A stretch of DNA of 64,000 nt from Flavobacterium sp. SM15 (GTDB lineage Bacteria > Bacteroidota > Bacteroidia > Flavobacteriales > Flavobacteriaceae). Location: contig NZ_JAKLTO010000005.1 in assembly GCF_022012335.1 (NCBI RefSeq), positions 1 through 64,000 of the forward strand. Direction: 5' to 3'. The notes under the pieces were generated by a model. That model was not told the origin of the DNA. It ran no database searches and saw only the letters and a list, made by a program, of their open reading frames with translations. A program made the translations under genes and the position numbers. This document shows positions 1 through 7,612 of the stretch, in pieces (within the stretch, counting starts at the first letter, position 1; every line of letters begins with the position of its first letter).

Positions 1-274
1 TGTTATGACTTGTTTTCACTGAGAAAAATTGCAACTCATTATGATTAAAAATATTTCATTTTTACTTTTTCTAACTTTTTGTTGAAATTCTTTTATTAAA
101 GTTGTAAAAAAATGTAAATAATGTAACGTTCTGGTTCTTAAGAAGAAAATAAATCAGGATAAATAGAGTAATAAAGTGAAAATTACATAAAATCGATTTA
201 TTTAATTATTGATAGCTTTGCATTAGAATTGTTGTTCTTATTAATTGAATTCAAGCTTATTACATCAATGTAAA
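1..274. other. AT-rich upstream region of the TPR/AraC gene
   Basis: No gene is visible here. A TAGCTTTG at 213-220 fits the Bacteroidota -7 consensus TAnnTTTG and could start transcription of the gene at 275, but I see no TTG at the proper distance upstream, so the promoter call is weak. Confidence 0.35.
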
Positions 275-1873
275 ATGAACTATAAAATTATACAATTTTA
301 CTTTTTTATCCTTACCATCTTTTCGTTGACCTTATGCTCAAACCCTGTATTTGCTCAGGTGGAGTCTAAAAGAGATATCTTGTTCAATGAATCGGAAGGA
401 TTAATGCTTTCAAAACCTAATGAGGCAATGAAGGTAGGTTTGCATTTGCTTAAAAATAGTTCTACCGATCAGGACAAGGCGAAGATCAATTTTCTTATTG
501 CAAAAATATATGCCGTAAAAGGCGATTATAATAATGCTTTAAATTATTTGTTTGAAGCTGAAAAAACAGAAATAGATTCCAATTTGTCTTTTGAAATTTC
601 AATCATGAAATCAAAGGTTTTAAGGATACTGTTTTTAGACAAGCAAGCTAAAATGAGCCTTGAAGAAGCCGAAAAACATGTTTCTAAAAAAGACGAAAAG
701 AAAGCTGCTTACGGTTATGCAAGGATCGTGATTGAAAAAGCATCGATGAGTCTTGATCGTCAGGATTATAAAACAGCTTTAGAGGTGTTTGAAAAAGCTG
801 ATCCGAAATTCCAATCGGCCTTAAAAGACAACAAAGAACTTACGTTGTTAGCTTCAACAACTAAAGGGAAAATTTATACAGGATTGGGAAATCTTAAAGA
901 AGCGCAATCATATTTTGACCAGGCTGATGTCATTCTGAAGAAATCAAAAATAAAGAACGATCTTGGGAAAATCCATGTTTTGCTAGGTTTGTCGAATGTG
1001 TATTTCTATAAAAAAGAACATGCTAAAGCCATTGAAACGCTTTTGGAAGCCGAAACAATTTCGCAGCCTTTGGAAAACCTTTATCTGACAGAAAGTATCA
1101 ACAAACAATTGTCTATAAATTATATTGCCTTAAACGATCGCCTGAATTATAAAAAATACAACTCGCTCTATCTTAAAAATCATTCTCAAATTGATAATCA
1201 GGAGCAGGAATCGGTTAATACGGCTTATAATTTATTCGCTCAGCAATTTGAAACGAATTTCCAAAAAGCACGTCAGGCCAGCCTGAATAAATTTTACTTG
1301 GTACTTACTTTGGCTTTTTTAATAGCTTTAGGCGTTGTGTTTTTTTGGCTGAAATATGTGTTGAAAAGAAAAAGACTCAACGAAATCATCAACTATCTGG
1401 AAGTTACAAGAAGCAACAGCATTATCAAACAAATTGAGAAAAAAGAAGAGAAGGAAACCAAAAAAATATTTATTCCTCAGGAAACCGAACAAATCCTGCT
1501 CAATAAGTTGAAACGTTTTGAGAATTCAACACGTTTTACTAATAATGATATCTCTTTGGCGGTGCTTGCCGGTCAGTTTGAAACCAATACGAAGTATTTG
1601 TCGGAAATTATCAACAAGCATTATAACATCAACTTTAATACTTATATCAACAGGCTTCGTATTAATTTTATAGTGGAAAAACTAAAGTCGGATCCTAATT
1701 TCATGAATTATAAGATCAGTTATCTGGCCGAAGTTTCAGGGTTTTCTTCCCACAGTAGTTTTGCTACCGTGTTCAAATCGATCACAGGGATTACCCCCAT
1801 CACATTTATTGATTTATTAAAGAACGAGCGTGAGGCAATGGCTCCCAAAAATGATAGTTATGAGAAGGAATAA
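275..1873 (+). CDS. TPR-repeat transmembrane protein with C-terminal AraC-type DNA-binding domain
   Basis: A probable one-protein regulator joining a sensor and a DNA-binding domain. I start at the ATG at 275 rather than the TTG at 245, because the product then opens with a signal-like segment (MNYKIIQFYFFILTIF) ending in VFAQ. Residues about 30-330 are helical TPR-like repeats. A membrane segment (FYLVLTLAFLIALGVVFFWL) follows, with a basic KRKR edge. The last ~100 residues are an AraC-type helix-turn-helix (LAGQFETNTKYLSEIINKH; SYLAEVSGFSSHSSFATVFK; TGITPITF). With the TPR part in the periplasm and the HTH in the cytoplasm it would pass an envelope signal directly to DNA. The family is common in Flavobacteriia; the ligand is unknown. 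It overlaps the next gene by 14 bases. Confidence 0.85.
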   Translation: MNYKIIQFYFFILTIFSLTLCSNPVFAQVESKRDILFNESEGLMLSKPNEAMKVGLHLLKNSSTDQDKAKINFLIAKIYAVKGDYNNALNYLFEAEKTEIDSNLSFEISIMKSKVLRILFLDKQAKMSLEEAEKHVSKKDEKKAAYGYARIVIEKASMSLDRQDYKTALEVFEKADPKFQSALKDNKELTLLASTTKGKIYTGLGNLKEAQSYFDQADVILKKSKIKNDLGKIHVLLGLSNVYFYKKEHAKAIETLLEAETISQPLENLYLTESINKQLSINYIALNDRLNYKKYNSLYLKNHSQIDNQEQESVNTAYNLFAQQFETNFQKARQASLNKFYLVLTLAFLIALGVVFFWLKYVLKRKRLNEIINYLEVTRSNSIIKQIEKKEEKETKKIFIPQETEQILLNKLKRFENSTRFTNNDISLAVLAGQFETNTKYLSEIINKHYNINFNTYINRLRINFIVEKLKSDPNFMNYKISYLAEVSGFSSHSSFATVFKSITGITPITFIDLLKNEREAMAPKNDSYEKE

Positions 1874-3050
1874 ATATCTTATCATGGTTTGTTTGTTTCT
1901 TATTGCTGTTCTTTCAATAAGTGAGGCTGCTTATGCTCAAAAGAAACAAAATTTTGACAGTATAATTAAGGCGAATACCGCTTTGATGTATAAAAATCCT
2001 GATAAAGCAATTGCTACGGGATTGGAACTTATAAAAGCAACGGGAGATAACATCGATGCGAAAATCCGTGCTTATAAATTGGTTTCGGATGGTTATTCTT
2101 CTAAAAGGGATTATGAAAAATCGTTGGAATATGTGATTAAAGCCAATGAATTACTGCCACGAACTAACAATAAGTTGCTGAAAATATCAATTGTTGCGAA
2201 AACCGGGATTCAATACCATCAGTTAAAAATTTATGATAAAGCGATCAAATATCTGGATGAGGCTGAGCAGTTATGTATGGAATTTCCACACAAAGACTCT
2301 ATTCACGGAAGTTTAGGCGTCAATTATATTGTAAGAGGATTTATCTATAAAGACAAACTCAACTGTGATATCGCAATCAGCTTTTTTGATAAAGGGATTA
2401 ACGAACTTTTGACTGCGTCCAAGATTCATAAAAACCTATCCAATCATGCAAGCAGTTTGAGTATTGCCAAGTACAATAAAGGAAATTGTTATTTGATGAT
2501 GTCCGACAATAAACTGGCGATCAAGAATTTTGAAGAATCGATTTATTATGCCAAAGTTATCAAGGCCAATAGTCTTCAGGCTTTTGCACAGAAAGGACTT
2601 TCACAGGTATATTCTTCGGAAGGAAATTACAATGGTGCCATCACTATTTTAAATGATGCACTAAGAATATCAAAAGATGTTGATGACCTGGTACTTAATG
2701 AAGAGCTGTACCGCTTATTGTCTGTAAATTATCTGGCATTGAACAAATGGGACCAATATCAGGATACGCGTTTAAAATATCTTAAAAACCAGACCGATTT
2801 AATGAAAAGAGAACGCAAATCGGTAAGTGAATCGTTAAATGAAAAAGAGAATCAGGAACAGAAAAATATAGAAAACTGTACTTCTAAATTTTGGGGAGGC
2901 ATTACACTTTTAGTCTTGGTTTTAGTTTTTGTGATACTGTTTTTTGTCTTGTCAATAAAAAAGACAAAAGTTGCTATTGCTAAACTTGAGCAGAAAATAA
3001 GCTTTCTTCAAAATGACACTTCCGATAATGGCATCAAAAATGGAAACTAA
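1860..3050 (+). CDS. TPR-repeat membrane protein, HTH-less partner of the upstream regulator
   Basis: I chose the ATG at 1860 because the product then starts MRRNKYLIMVCLFLIAVL and ends its signal with AYAQ; ATGs at 1830 and 1851 would add residues read from the upstream gene. TPR-like repeats cover about residues 30-310. A single membrane segment near residues 340-362 (ITLLVLVLVFVILFFVL) is followed by a short coiled-coil tail with no DNA-binding domain. The opening (NANTALMYKNPDKAIATGLELIKATGD-like) matches the sibling protein (GLMLSKPNEAMKVGLHLLK), so the pair looks like a duplication in which the second copy lost the HTH. It could modulate or compete with the first. The function is inferred. 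Confidence 0.75.
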   Translation: MRRNKYLIMVCLFLIAVLSISEAAYAQKKQNFDSIIKANTALMYKNPDKAIATGLELIKATGDNIDAKIRAYKLVSDGYSSKRDYEKSLEYVIKANELLPRTNNKLLKISIVAKTGIQYHQLKIYDKAIKYLDEAEQLCMEFPHKDSIHGSLGVNYIVRGFIYKDKLNCDIAISFFDKGINELLTASKIHKNLSNHASSLSIAKYNKGNCYLMMSDNKLAIKNFEESIYYAKVIKANSLQAFAQKGLSQVYSSEGNYNGAITILNDALRISKDVDDLVLNEELYRLLSVNYLALNKWDQYQDTRLKYLKNQTDLMKRERKSVSESLNEKENQEQKNIENCTSKFWGGITLLVLVLVFVILFFVLSIKKTKVAIAKLEQKISFLQNDTSDNGIKNGN

Positions 3051-3195
3051 AGACCTCTAAAAAGGCCTTTTAAAATCTGAAATTCGAATTACTTTGTTTT
3101 TCAGTTGATTGGGATGTTTTTTTCATTTTCAAAATTCGGTAAATTCGAAATAACCTCTTTTTTTAGTGTCCTTCGGGATGGTTAATTTTGCAGTA

Positions 3196-3360
3196 TTAAT
3201 CATAAAAAAGTGGAGCAAGTTACTTGCTTCGTTCAACAACATAATATAACGTCATTTTCATAAATTAGTTAAGATTAGGAAGTGTAATCAGGCTTTCTTT
3301 TTAGATTTAGTTTATATTTGTTTGTTGGTACCTCCGTTAGTTTTAGCGGAGGTTTTTTAT
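3196..3360 (+). ncRNA. candidate small RNA
   Basis: A transcript of about 165 nt is suggested by a TAATTTTG box at 3183-3190 and a hairpin plus T-run at 3330-3360. That terminator is about 280 bp past the TPR gene stop, far for a normal gene terminator, which is why I suggest an independent transcript. An internal hairpin sits near 3212-3229. The -33 element is poor (TTTT instead of TTG). I recognise no known RNA family. Confidence 0.25.
3330..3360 (+). terminator. intrinsic terminator
   Basis: Stem ACCTCCG (3330-3336) with CGGAGGT (3347-3353), then TTTTTT. Confidence 0.65.
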
Positions 3361-3424
3361 TTTTTAAAGAGTATTAGTGGAAGTAATTTCACGTTTAAGT
3401 TTTGAAGAAAATTCATAAAAATAA

Positions 3425-3457
3425 AAACCCAAACCTCGTTTTAAGAAGTTTGGGTTT
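3425..3457 (-). terminator. intrinsic terminator of the T9SS protein operon
   Basis: Perfect 10-bp stem AAACCCAAAC (3425-3434) / GTTTGGGTTT (3448-3457); the minus strand ends in a T-run. It lies just past the stop of the 3478-4014 gene. Confidence 0.75.
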
Positions 3458-3477
3458 ATTTAAAAAAATGATTTTGA

Positions 3478-4014
3478 CTACTCTTTAATAATCTTTATCG
3501 TCTTAGCCTTGTCCTGAGATTGGACCTTTACGTAATAAGTCCCTGATGTTAATTCAGATAAATCAATTCCCGATTCATTAGTCTGCAATGATTTTGACAA
3601 TACCTGCTGGCCTAAAAAATTATAAACCGTTACCGCTGTAATGTCATGAGAATACGAAAAATTTAAGGTGTTTTTTACCGGGTTTGGATAAACGGTTAAT
3701 CCGCTCAACTCAAAATCGGTGTTGCCTAAAGTTGTTTGAACACTTACGACACTCTTGAAAACAGGTCCCCAGGTGCCCACATTATCTTTCACACGAACAT
3801 TGAAAACATGAAGCCCGACAGAAGGCAATGCAATTCCTGTTTTTGAGAGTTGCTCAAACGCGCTGTTAAAACTTCCGTCTGTTGCCAAAATTGGAGTGGC
3901 CAGACCTTGCCCTGGATCGGTATCCCAAAAATATTCGGCCTGAGTTAATGAAGATTGCGCCGAAGCGATGAATACGGACAACATTGCCGTTATAGTGAAT
4001 ATGATTTTTTTCAT
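3478..4014 (-). CDS. small T9SS-exported protein with a single WDTDPG motif
   Basis: 178 aa. Signal peptide (MKKIIFTITAMLSVFIASAQ), then a short domain with EYFWDTDPGQG and GLHVFNVRVKDNVGTWGPVF, then a type A T9SS sorting domain from about residue 105 (LTVYPNPVKNTL ... GTYYVKV). The protein should leave the cell through the type IX system and may be attached to the surface. The WDTDPG/RVKDNxGTWGP pair is a module I know from larger Bacteroidota surface proteins, where it is repeated; here there is only one copy. The gene lies 18 bp behind the beta-helix gene and is probably co-transcribed with it. No enzymatic motif is seen. Confidence 0.8.
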   Translation of the reverse strand: MKKIIFTITAMLSVFIASAQSSLTQAEYFWDTDPGQGLATPILATDGSFNSAFEQLSKTGIALPSVGLHVFNVRVKDNVGTWGPVFKSVVSVQTTLGNTDFELSGLTVYPNPVKNTLNFSYSHDITAVTVYNFLGQQVLSKSLQTNESGIDLSELTSGTYYVKVQSQDKAKTIKIIKE

Positions 4015-4032
4015 TTTATTTTATGCGTTAAA

Positions 4033-5217
4033 TTATTTAGAATATGCAGCTCCTGAAACATTAAGTGTCCCTGTGTTTAAAACTACTCTTGGTACGATAA
4101 AATGGGTAGCTTGCGGTTTTCCGCCATTGTCCGCAGGAAAGTAATTTTCCCAGCTGTTGGAACCGCCGTAATGTCCGGCATCGTTTCTTGATAAATCTAA
4201 ATCGGTGTAGCTAACTGCTGGATTTCCTGCATTTACATTGGCACCTGTAACAGTATAAGCCGTATCATTGAAGTTCATGTTGGCAGCTCCCGTATTGTTG
4301 TTTTGCGTGATTGATCCTTCTGTTACAAAAGGATTTGTAGATACGTTATAGCTAGCCGTTACTATTGCAACACTATTCTCATTTTGGATACAAGCATTGG
4401 TTTGAGCAACAGCAAAAGAAATCGCATTGTTCATGATTGCAATGTTTCCGCCAGTGCCCGGATCTCCATTTATGCTGATGTAGATAGGCGCTACGTCTCC
4501 ACCAAGAGGTTGGTAAACCGTATTGTTTACAATTTCGTTGGATCCGCTTGTTTTGGCGGCGTATACTCCAAATCCGGGCGTAAAGTTATTGTAGAACTTA
4601 AAATTATAGCTGCTCTGTTGATTCCCAATCCAGGAAGACACGGCATTTCCTATAATTTCAATATCATTAGCTGCAAGGGAAGTATCAGCAGAAGTGTTGT
4701 AGGCCGTCATTCTCTGCGCGTTGTTTCCGGTCATTCTTCCGTGTGAAAAATATACATAGCCGCTAACCGTACAACCTGACATGTTTGTAGTAGTGTTCTC
4801 AGAGTCTGCATCAACATTGTTCAAATAGCAGTTCATCAGGTTAATGGTTGTTCTTCCACCAGTTGTTGCTCCATTCACAACAATGTTATAGATGGTGAAA
4901 TCACCAGAGCTTAAGTTGCTTATAGTAACCACCCTTCCTGCTGCCGGATTGATGTTAATGGTTCCCTTTATGAAATATTTGTTGTAGTTGTATTCTGAAA
5001 CAAAGGTTAGCGATTTGTTGATGGTCAGGTTTTCAACATAAGCAGATCCGTTTGTTTTAGGTCGGATAATGATTCGGTCTCCATTAGACGCTTGGGCAAT
5101 TGCTGCACTTACAGTGGAAAATGCATTAGCATCGTTTTCCCTAACATATAAATCGGCTGCTGAAGCAATTGTGGTAAACAAACCGGCGACAGCCATAAAA
5201 AGTAATTGTTTTTTCAT
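4033..5217 (-). CDS. secreted right-handed parallel beta-helix protein
   Basis: 394 aa with a signal peptide (MKKQLLFMAVAGLFTTIASA). The body has the Asn-rich, short-strand pattern of a right-handed beta-helix, as in pectate-lyase-like proteins: an opening RENDANAFSTVSAAIAQASNGDRIIIRP, then repeated turns such as ISNLSSGDFTIYNIVVNG and AIMNNAISFA. No catalytic set is evident. It has no T9SS sorting domain; the next gene, 18 bp downstream, does. Upstream lie a TATGTTTG -7 box (5323-5330, minus) and three ATTCGT boxes at exact 21-bp spacing (5429-5476), possibly operators for the nearby LytTR regulator. Confidence 0.75.
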   Translation of the reverse strand: MKKQLLFMAVAGLFTTIASAADLYVRENDANAFSTVSAAIAQASNGDRIIIRPKTNGSAYVENLTINKSLTFVSEYNYNKYFIKGTININPAAGRVVTISNLSSGDFTIYNIVVNGATTGGRTTINLMNCYLNNVDADSENTTTNMSGCTVSGYVYFSHGRMTGNNAQRMTAYNTSADTSLAANDIEIIGNAVSSWIGNQQSSYNFKFYNNFTPGFGVYAAKTSGSNEIVNNTVYQPLGGDVAPIYISINGDPGTGGNIAIMNNAISFAVAQTNACIQNENSVAIVTASYNVSTNPFVTEGSITQNNNTGAANMNFNDTAYTVTGANVNAGNPAVSYTDLDLSRNDAGHYGGSNSWENYFPADNGGKPQATHFIVPRVVLNTGTLNVSGAAYSK

Positions 5218-5322
5218 TTTTTGTCTTAATTTTTTTTGGGGTTTTTAGTTAATAAAATAGTTATAGAATTTAATTTTTATCTATAAGTTTTTCTTACAAA
5301 GTCTTACTCAGAAGTTGCCGTG

Positions 5323-5330
5323 CAAACATA
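5323..5330 (-). promoter_or_regulatory. candidate -7 box for the beta-helix gene
   Basis: TATGTTTG on the minus strand, a fit to TAnnTTTG, about 105 bp upstream of the start codon. The same octamer occurs at 6750-6757 ahead of the next secreted-protein gene. No clear TTG lies about 19 bp upstream, consistent with a promoter that needs an activator. Confidence 0.4.
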
Positions 5331-5428
5331 TAAATATATTTTATGTAAGATTAGTTCTTTAACATTGTTTTTTAAAAATTATACTACAATAGTACAGCAA
5401 AGAAAAATGAAGATTTTGTTTAATGAAT

Positions 5429-5480
5429 ATTCGTTCGTTTTGGATTGATATTCGTTGCTGTTGAATGGAAATTCGTTTAG
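5429..5480. promoter_or_regulatory. three 21-bp-spaced LytTR-like boxes
   Basis: ATTCGT occurs at 5429-5434, 5450-5455 and 5471-5476, exactly 21 bp apart. The cores TTCGTTCGT, TTCGTTGCT and TTCGTTTAG match 8, 7 and 8 of 9 positions of the LytTR consensus as I recall it ([TA][AC][CA]GTTN[AG][TG], 12-bp spacer). A LytTR regulator is encoded 1.4 kb away. Confidence 0.5.
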
Positions 5481-5527
5481 GAATTTTTTATGATAAGGTT
5501 AGAAATTTTAAGGTTTTGTGAGTTAAA

Positions 5528-5555
5528 ATAAAGCCAGTCGATCGACTGGCTTTTT
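5528..5555 (-). terminator. intrinsic terminator
   Basis: Perfect palindrome AAGCCAGTCG/CGACTGGCTT (5531-5552) with T-runs on both sides; it ends the minus-strand gene 5578-6699. Confidence 0.75.
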
Positions 5556-5577
5556 AGGCTACATATAAAATCGTTTG

Positions 5578-6699
5578 TTATTTTACTTTTTTAAGCCAGA
5601 AATAATCATTCCATCCTTCGATTAATCTTGTCGGATCGGTGTTTTTGGTTCTGTCTTGTTCTGGAATTAATACAATCTTTTTATCTTTAACAGTAAAATT
5701 GTAGGTTCTTGGATCGTTTTCGCCTTCAATGGTAAGTTCAATTTTGTACGCACCGTCGGTAAGGTCTGCAAATTTAATCTCACCAGGTTTGTTAACCAAT
5801 TTAAAGGCACATGAAACTTCGTTCCATTTTGCTTGTTCTACTTGAGCGGTATTGGGTCCATTACCATAATGTTGTGCATACAATTTATTGTCTTTGAACA
5901 TATTTACCGACCATTTCACACTCTTGGTGGTTTTTCTGCTGTTGGAAGGATTTGGCATAAATTCTTCATGAGTAATATAGAAACCGAAAAGAAGATTGCC
6001 TGTATTGGCATGATTTAAATAAGCAAAATTATTCCATGGTCCTCGTACAACATACATTTCATTCATAGCGGCATAAGGATCCGAATTGGTTAGTTTAGCC
6101 AACTCAAAATCAAAAGAATAAAACATTTTGTCTCCTGCATAAAAATCCAATCTGTAATTACCCGGCCCCCAGTCTGTTATAAATGATTCTGAATGTCCAA
6201 CCCATTCGCCATCACGTTGGTAACGGCTGCTTGGTTCATTGAATTTTGTTTTCTTACCGTCATCAAAAACCTGATCTCCTGAATACTCAAAATAGTTCAT
6301 GTATTGATTGTCTTTGAACACCTTGATTCTTAAATACTGCGACTGATCCGAAAAGGCATGAACTGTTCTTCCGTCAACCGTTTTATTAGGAATAAAAGTT
6401 GCCGTATAACTGTTAATAATTCCGGCAGTGGTTCCGTAAAGTAGTGAATTGAATGTTACTGCTGGCGTTTGTTTGAAAGTGGTCCAATCTAATTTCAGAC
6501 CTCCAAAATCACCAGCTTTTCCGCCTTTTCCTGCTTTTCCTTTTGCAGATTTTATTACCTTGTCTGCGGCTTTTGTAGTTTCGATAACCGTTCCGGCATC
6601 ATTAGTTCCTTTTTTGAGTTTATTCAATAATTGTGCATTAGTACCCGTAAAGGAAAATAATAATGCAATAATCAGTGCACCCGTTCTAATTTGTTTCAT
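5578..6699 (-). CDS. secreted protein of unknown function next to a LytTR system
   Basis: 373 aa with a signal peptide (MKQIRTGALIIALLFSFTGTNAQ), then a low-complexity Lys/Gly stretch (KGKAGKGGKAGDFGG, about residues 53-67) and two probable beta-rich domains with aromatic motifs (FITDWGPGNYRLDFY; VVRGPWNNFAYL). I recognise no family. It has no lipobox or T9SS domain, so it is probably periplasmic or outer-membrane associated. The gene lies 151 bp downstream of the response regulator gene on the same strand. That gap holds a TATGTTTG -7 box (6750-6757) and two ATTCGT boxes 21 bp apart (6813, 6834), which suggests control by that regulator. Confidence 0.65.
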   Translation of the reverse strand: MKQIRTGALIIALLFSFTGTNAQLLNKLKKGTNDAGTVIETTKAADKVIKSAKGKAGKGGKAGDFGGLKLDWTTFKQTPAVTFNSLLYGTTAGIINSYTATFIPNKTVDGRTVHAFSDQSQYLRIKVFKDNQYMNYFEYSGDQVFDDGKKTKFNEPSSRYQRDGEWVGHSESFITDWGPGNYRLDFYAGDKMFYSFDFELAKLTNSDPYAAMNEMYVVRGPWNNFAYLNHANTGNLLFGFYITHEEFMPNPSNSRKTTKSVKWSVNMFKDNKLYAQHYGNGPNTAQVEQAKWNEVSCAFKLVNKPGEIKFADLTDGAYKIELTIEGENDPRTYNFTVKDKKIVLIPEQDRTKNTDPTRLIEGWNDYFWLKKVK

Positions 6700-6749
6700 G
6701 TTTTACTGTTTTTTGAAGTTAATCGTACTTAGTTTTCTTAATTACAGGC

Positions 6750-6757
6750 CAAACATA
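6750..6757 (-). promoter_or_regulatory. candidate -7 box
   Basis: TATGTTTG on the minus strand, identical to the octamer at 5323-5330; 51 bp upstream of the start codon at 6699. No good -33 element. Confidence 0.4.
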
Positions 6758-6812
6758 AATCAAAAGAAAACGGGAATTTCGGGCAATGAATATCTGTTTC
6801 CTTTTAAAGGAA

Positions 6813-6840
6813 ATTCGTAGAAGATCAAGGGAAATTCGTT
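6813..6840. promoter_or_regulatory. two 21-bp-spaced LytTR-like boxes
   Basis: GGAAATTCGT is found twice, with ATTCGT at 6813-6818 and 6834-6839, exactly 21 bp apart. The 10-mer is also present at the third box of the array near 5471. The fit to the LytTR consensus is weaker here (about 6 of 9), but spacing and core match the first array. Confidence 0.45.
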
Positions 6841-6850
6841 TTAGGTAAAA

Positions 6851-7606
6851 TTACACCTGAAGGTTTTCCAGTAAAACAAGAAATTCTTCTTTTTTTCGAA
6901 CGGATAGGGGAATGGCAGTTTTGTTTTTCATCACAATCGTGTTTCCTCCTTCGGTTTTAATGAAATGGTCAAAATAAGACATATTGATAAGATGCGACTG
7001 ATGAGTCCTGAAAAAATTGTAAGGATTTAATAAGGTTTCATACTCTTTAAGGTTTGTGGAAACTACCAATTTAGGAGCATTGATAAAATGAAACGTAGTA
7101 TAGTTCTTATCCGATTCACAGTTTACAATATCCTGTATATTAACCGAATAAATTCTGTCAGCCGTTTTGAGAATAAGATTTTGAAGGTTTTTAGGACGTT
7201 CAAGATTGGCAAATAAATTACTTAGTTTCATATCAAAGACTTCCTTGCTAAGTGAACTTTCTGCTTTTTTTACTGCTTCTATCAAATCATCAGAATCAAG
7301 TGGTTTTAGCAAATAATCAATTGCGGAAAAGCGAAATGCCTTAACAGCAAAATCTTCGTAACCAGTAATGAAAATGACTTTGAAATTGAATGGCTTTAGC
7401 TTTTGAAGTAAATCAAAACCGGTTCCGTCGGGCATTTCCACATCTAAAAAAACAAGATCGGGCGATAATTGTCGGATAATTTTTATTCCGGATTCTACAG
7501 AATCGGCTTCTCCAATTATTGAAATATTTGGGCAAGTCGCTTTTATGATAGCGGTATTTTTTTTTCGGATAGTTTCAATGTCATCAACGACAATGGCTCG
7601 TAACAT
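6851..7606 (-). CDS. LytTR-family response regulator
   Basis: 251 aa cytoplasmic regulator. Receiver domain at residues 1-~120 with acidic pair D8/D9, phospho-acceptor D55 (VFLDVEMPDG) and K101 (DYLLKP). A LytTR DNA-binding domain covers about 145-247 (SVNIQDIVNCESDKNYTTFHF ... FFRTHQSHLINM). LytTR proteins bind pairs of direct repeats on one DNA face, usually 21 bp centre to centre. It follows its kinase gene with a 6-bp gap, so the two form an operon. Likely targets are the secreted-protein units at 5578-6699 and 3478-5217, each preceded by ATTCGT boxes with 21-bp spacing. The domain calls are firm; the regulon is inference. Confidence 0.93.
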   Translation of the reverse strand: MLRAIVVDDIETIRKKNTAIIKATCPNISIIGEADSVESGIKIIRQLSPDLVFLDVEMPDGTGFDLLQKLKPFNFKVIFITGYEDFAVKAFRFSAIDYLLKPLDSDDLIEAVKKAESSLSKEVFDMKLSNLFANLERPKNLQNLILKTADRIYSVNIQDIVNCESDKNYTTFHFINAPKLVVSTNLKEYETLLNPYNFFRTHQSHLINMSYFDHFIKTEGGNTIVMKNKTAIPLSVRKKEEFLVLLENLQV

Positions 7607-7612
7607 AACTTC

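Larger units (their letters stand above)
3051..3477. other. intergenic region with candidate small RNA
   Basis: 427 bp without a protein gene. It holds a weak -7 box (TAATTTTG, 3183-3190), a small hairpin (GGAGCAAG/CTTGCTTC, about 3212-3229), a strong terminator-like hairpin with T-run (3330-3360) and the minus-strand terminator of the next gene (3425-3457). Confidence 0.5.
5218..5577. other. intergenic region with promoter and operator-like array
   Basis: 360 bp with no gene. Minus-strand -7 box at 5323-5330, three 21-bp-spaced ATTCGT boxes at 5429-5476, and the terminator of the upstream gene at 5528-5555. Confidence 0.6.

Noticed and set aside
3313..3320. TATATTTG promoter box
   Set aside because: It is followed 10 bp later by a terminator stem, so no useful transcript would result; no -33 box.
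6771..6797. third and fourth LytTR boxes upstream of 6813
   Set aside because: At the expected 21-bp positions the sequence is ATCTGT (6792) and CGGGAA (6771), too far from ATTCGT.
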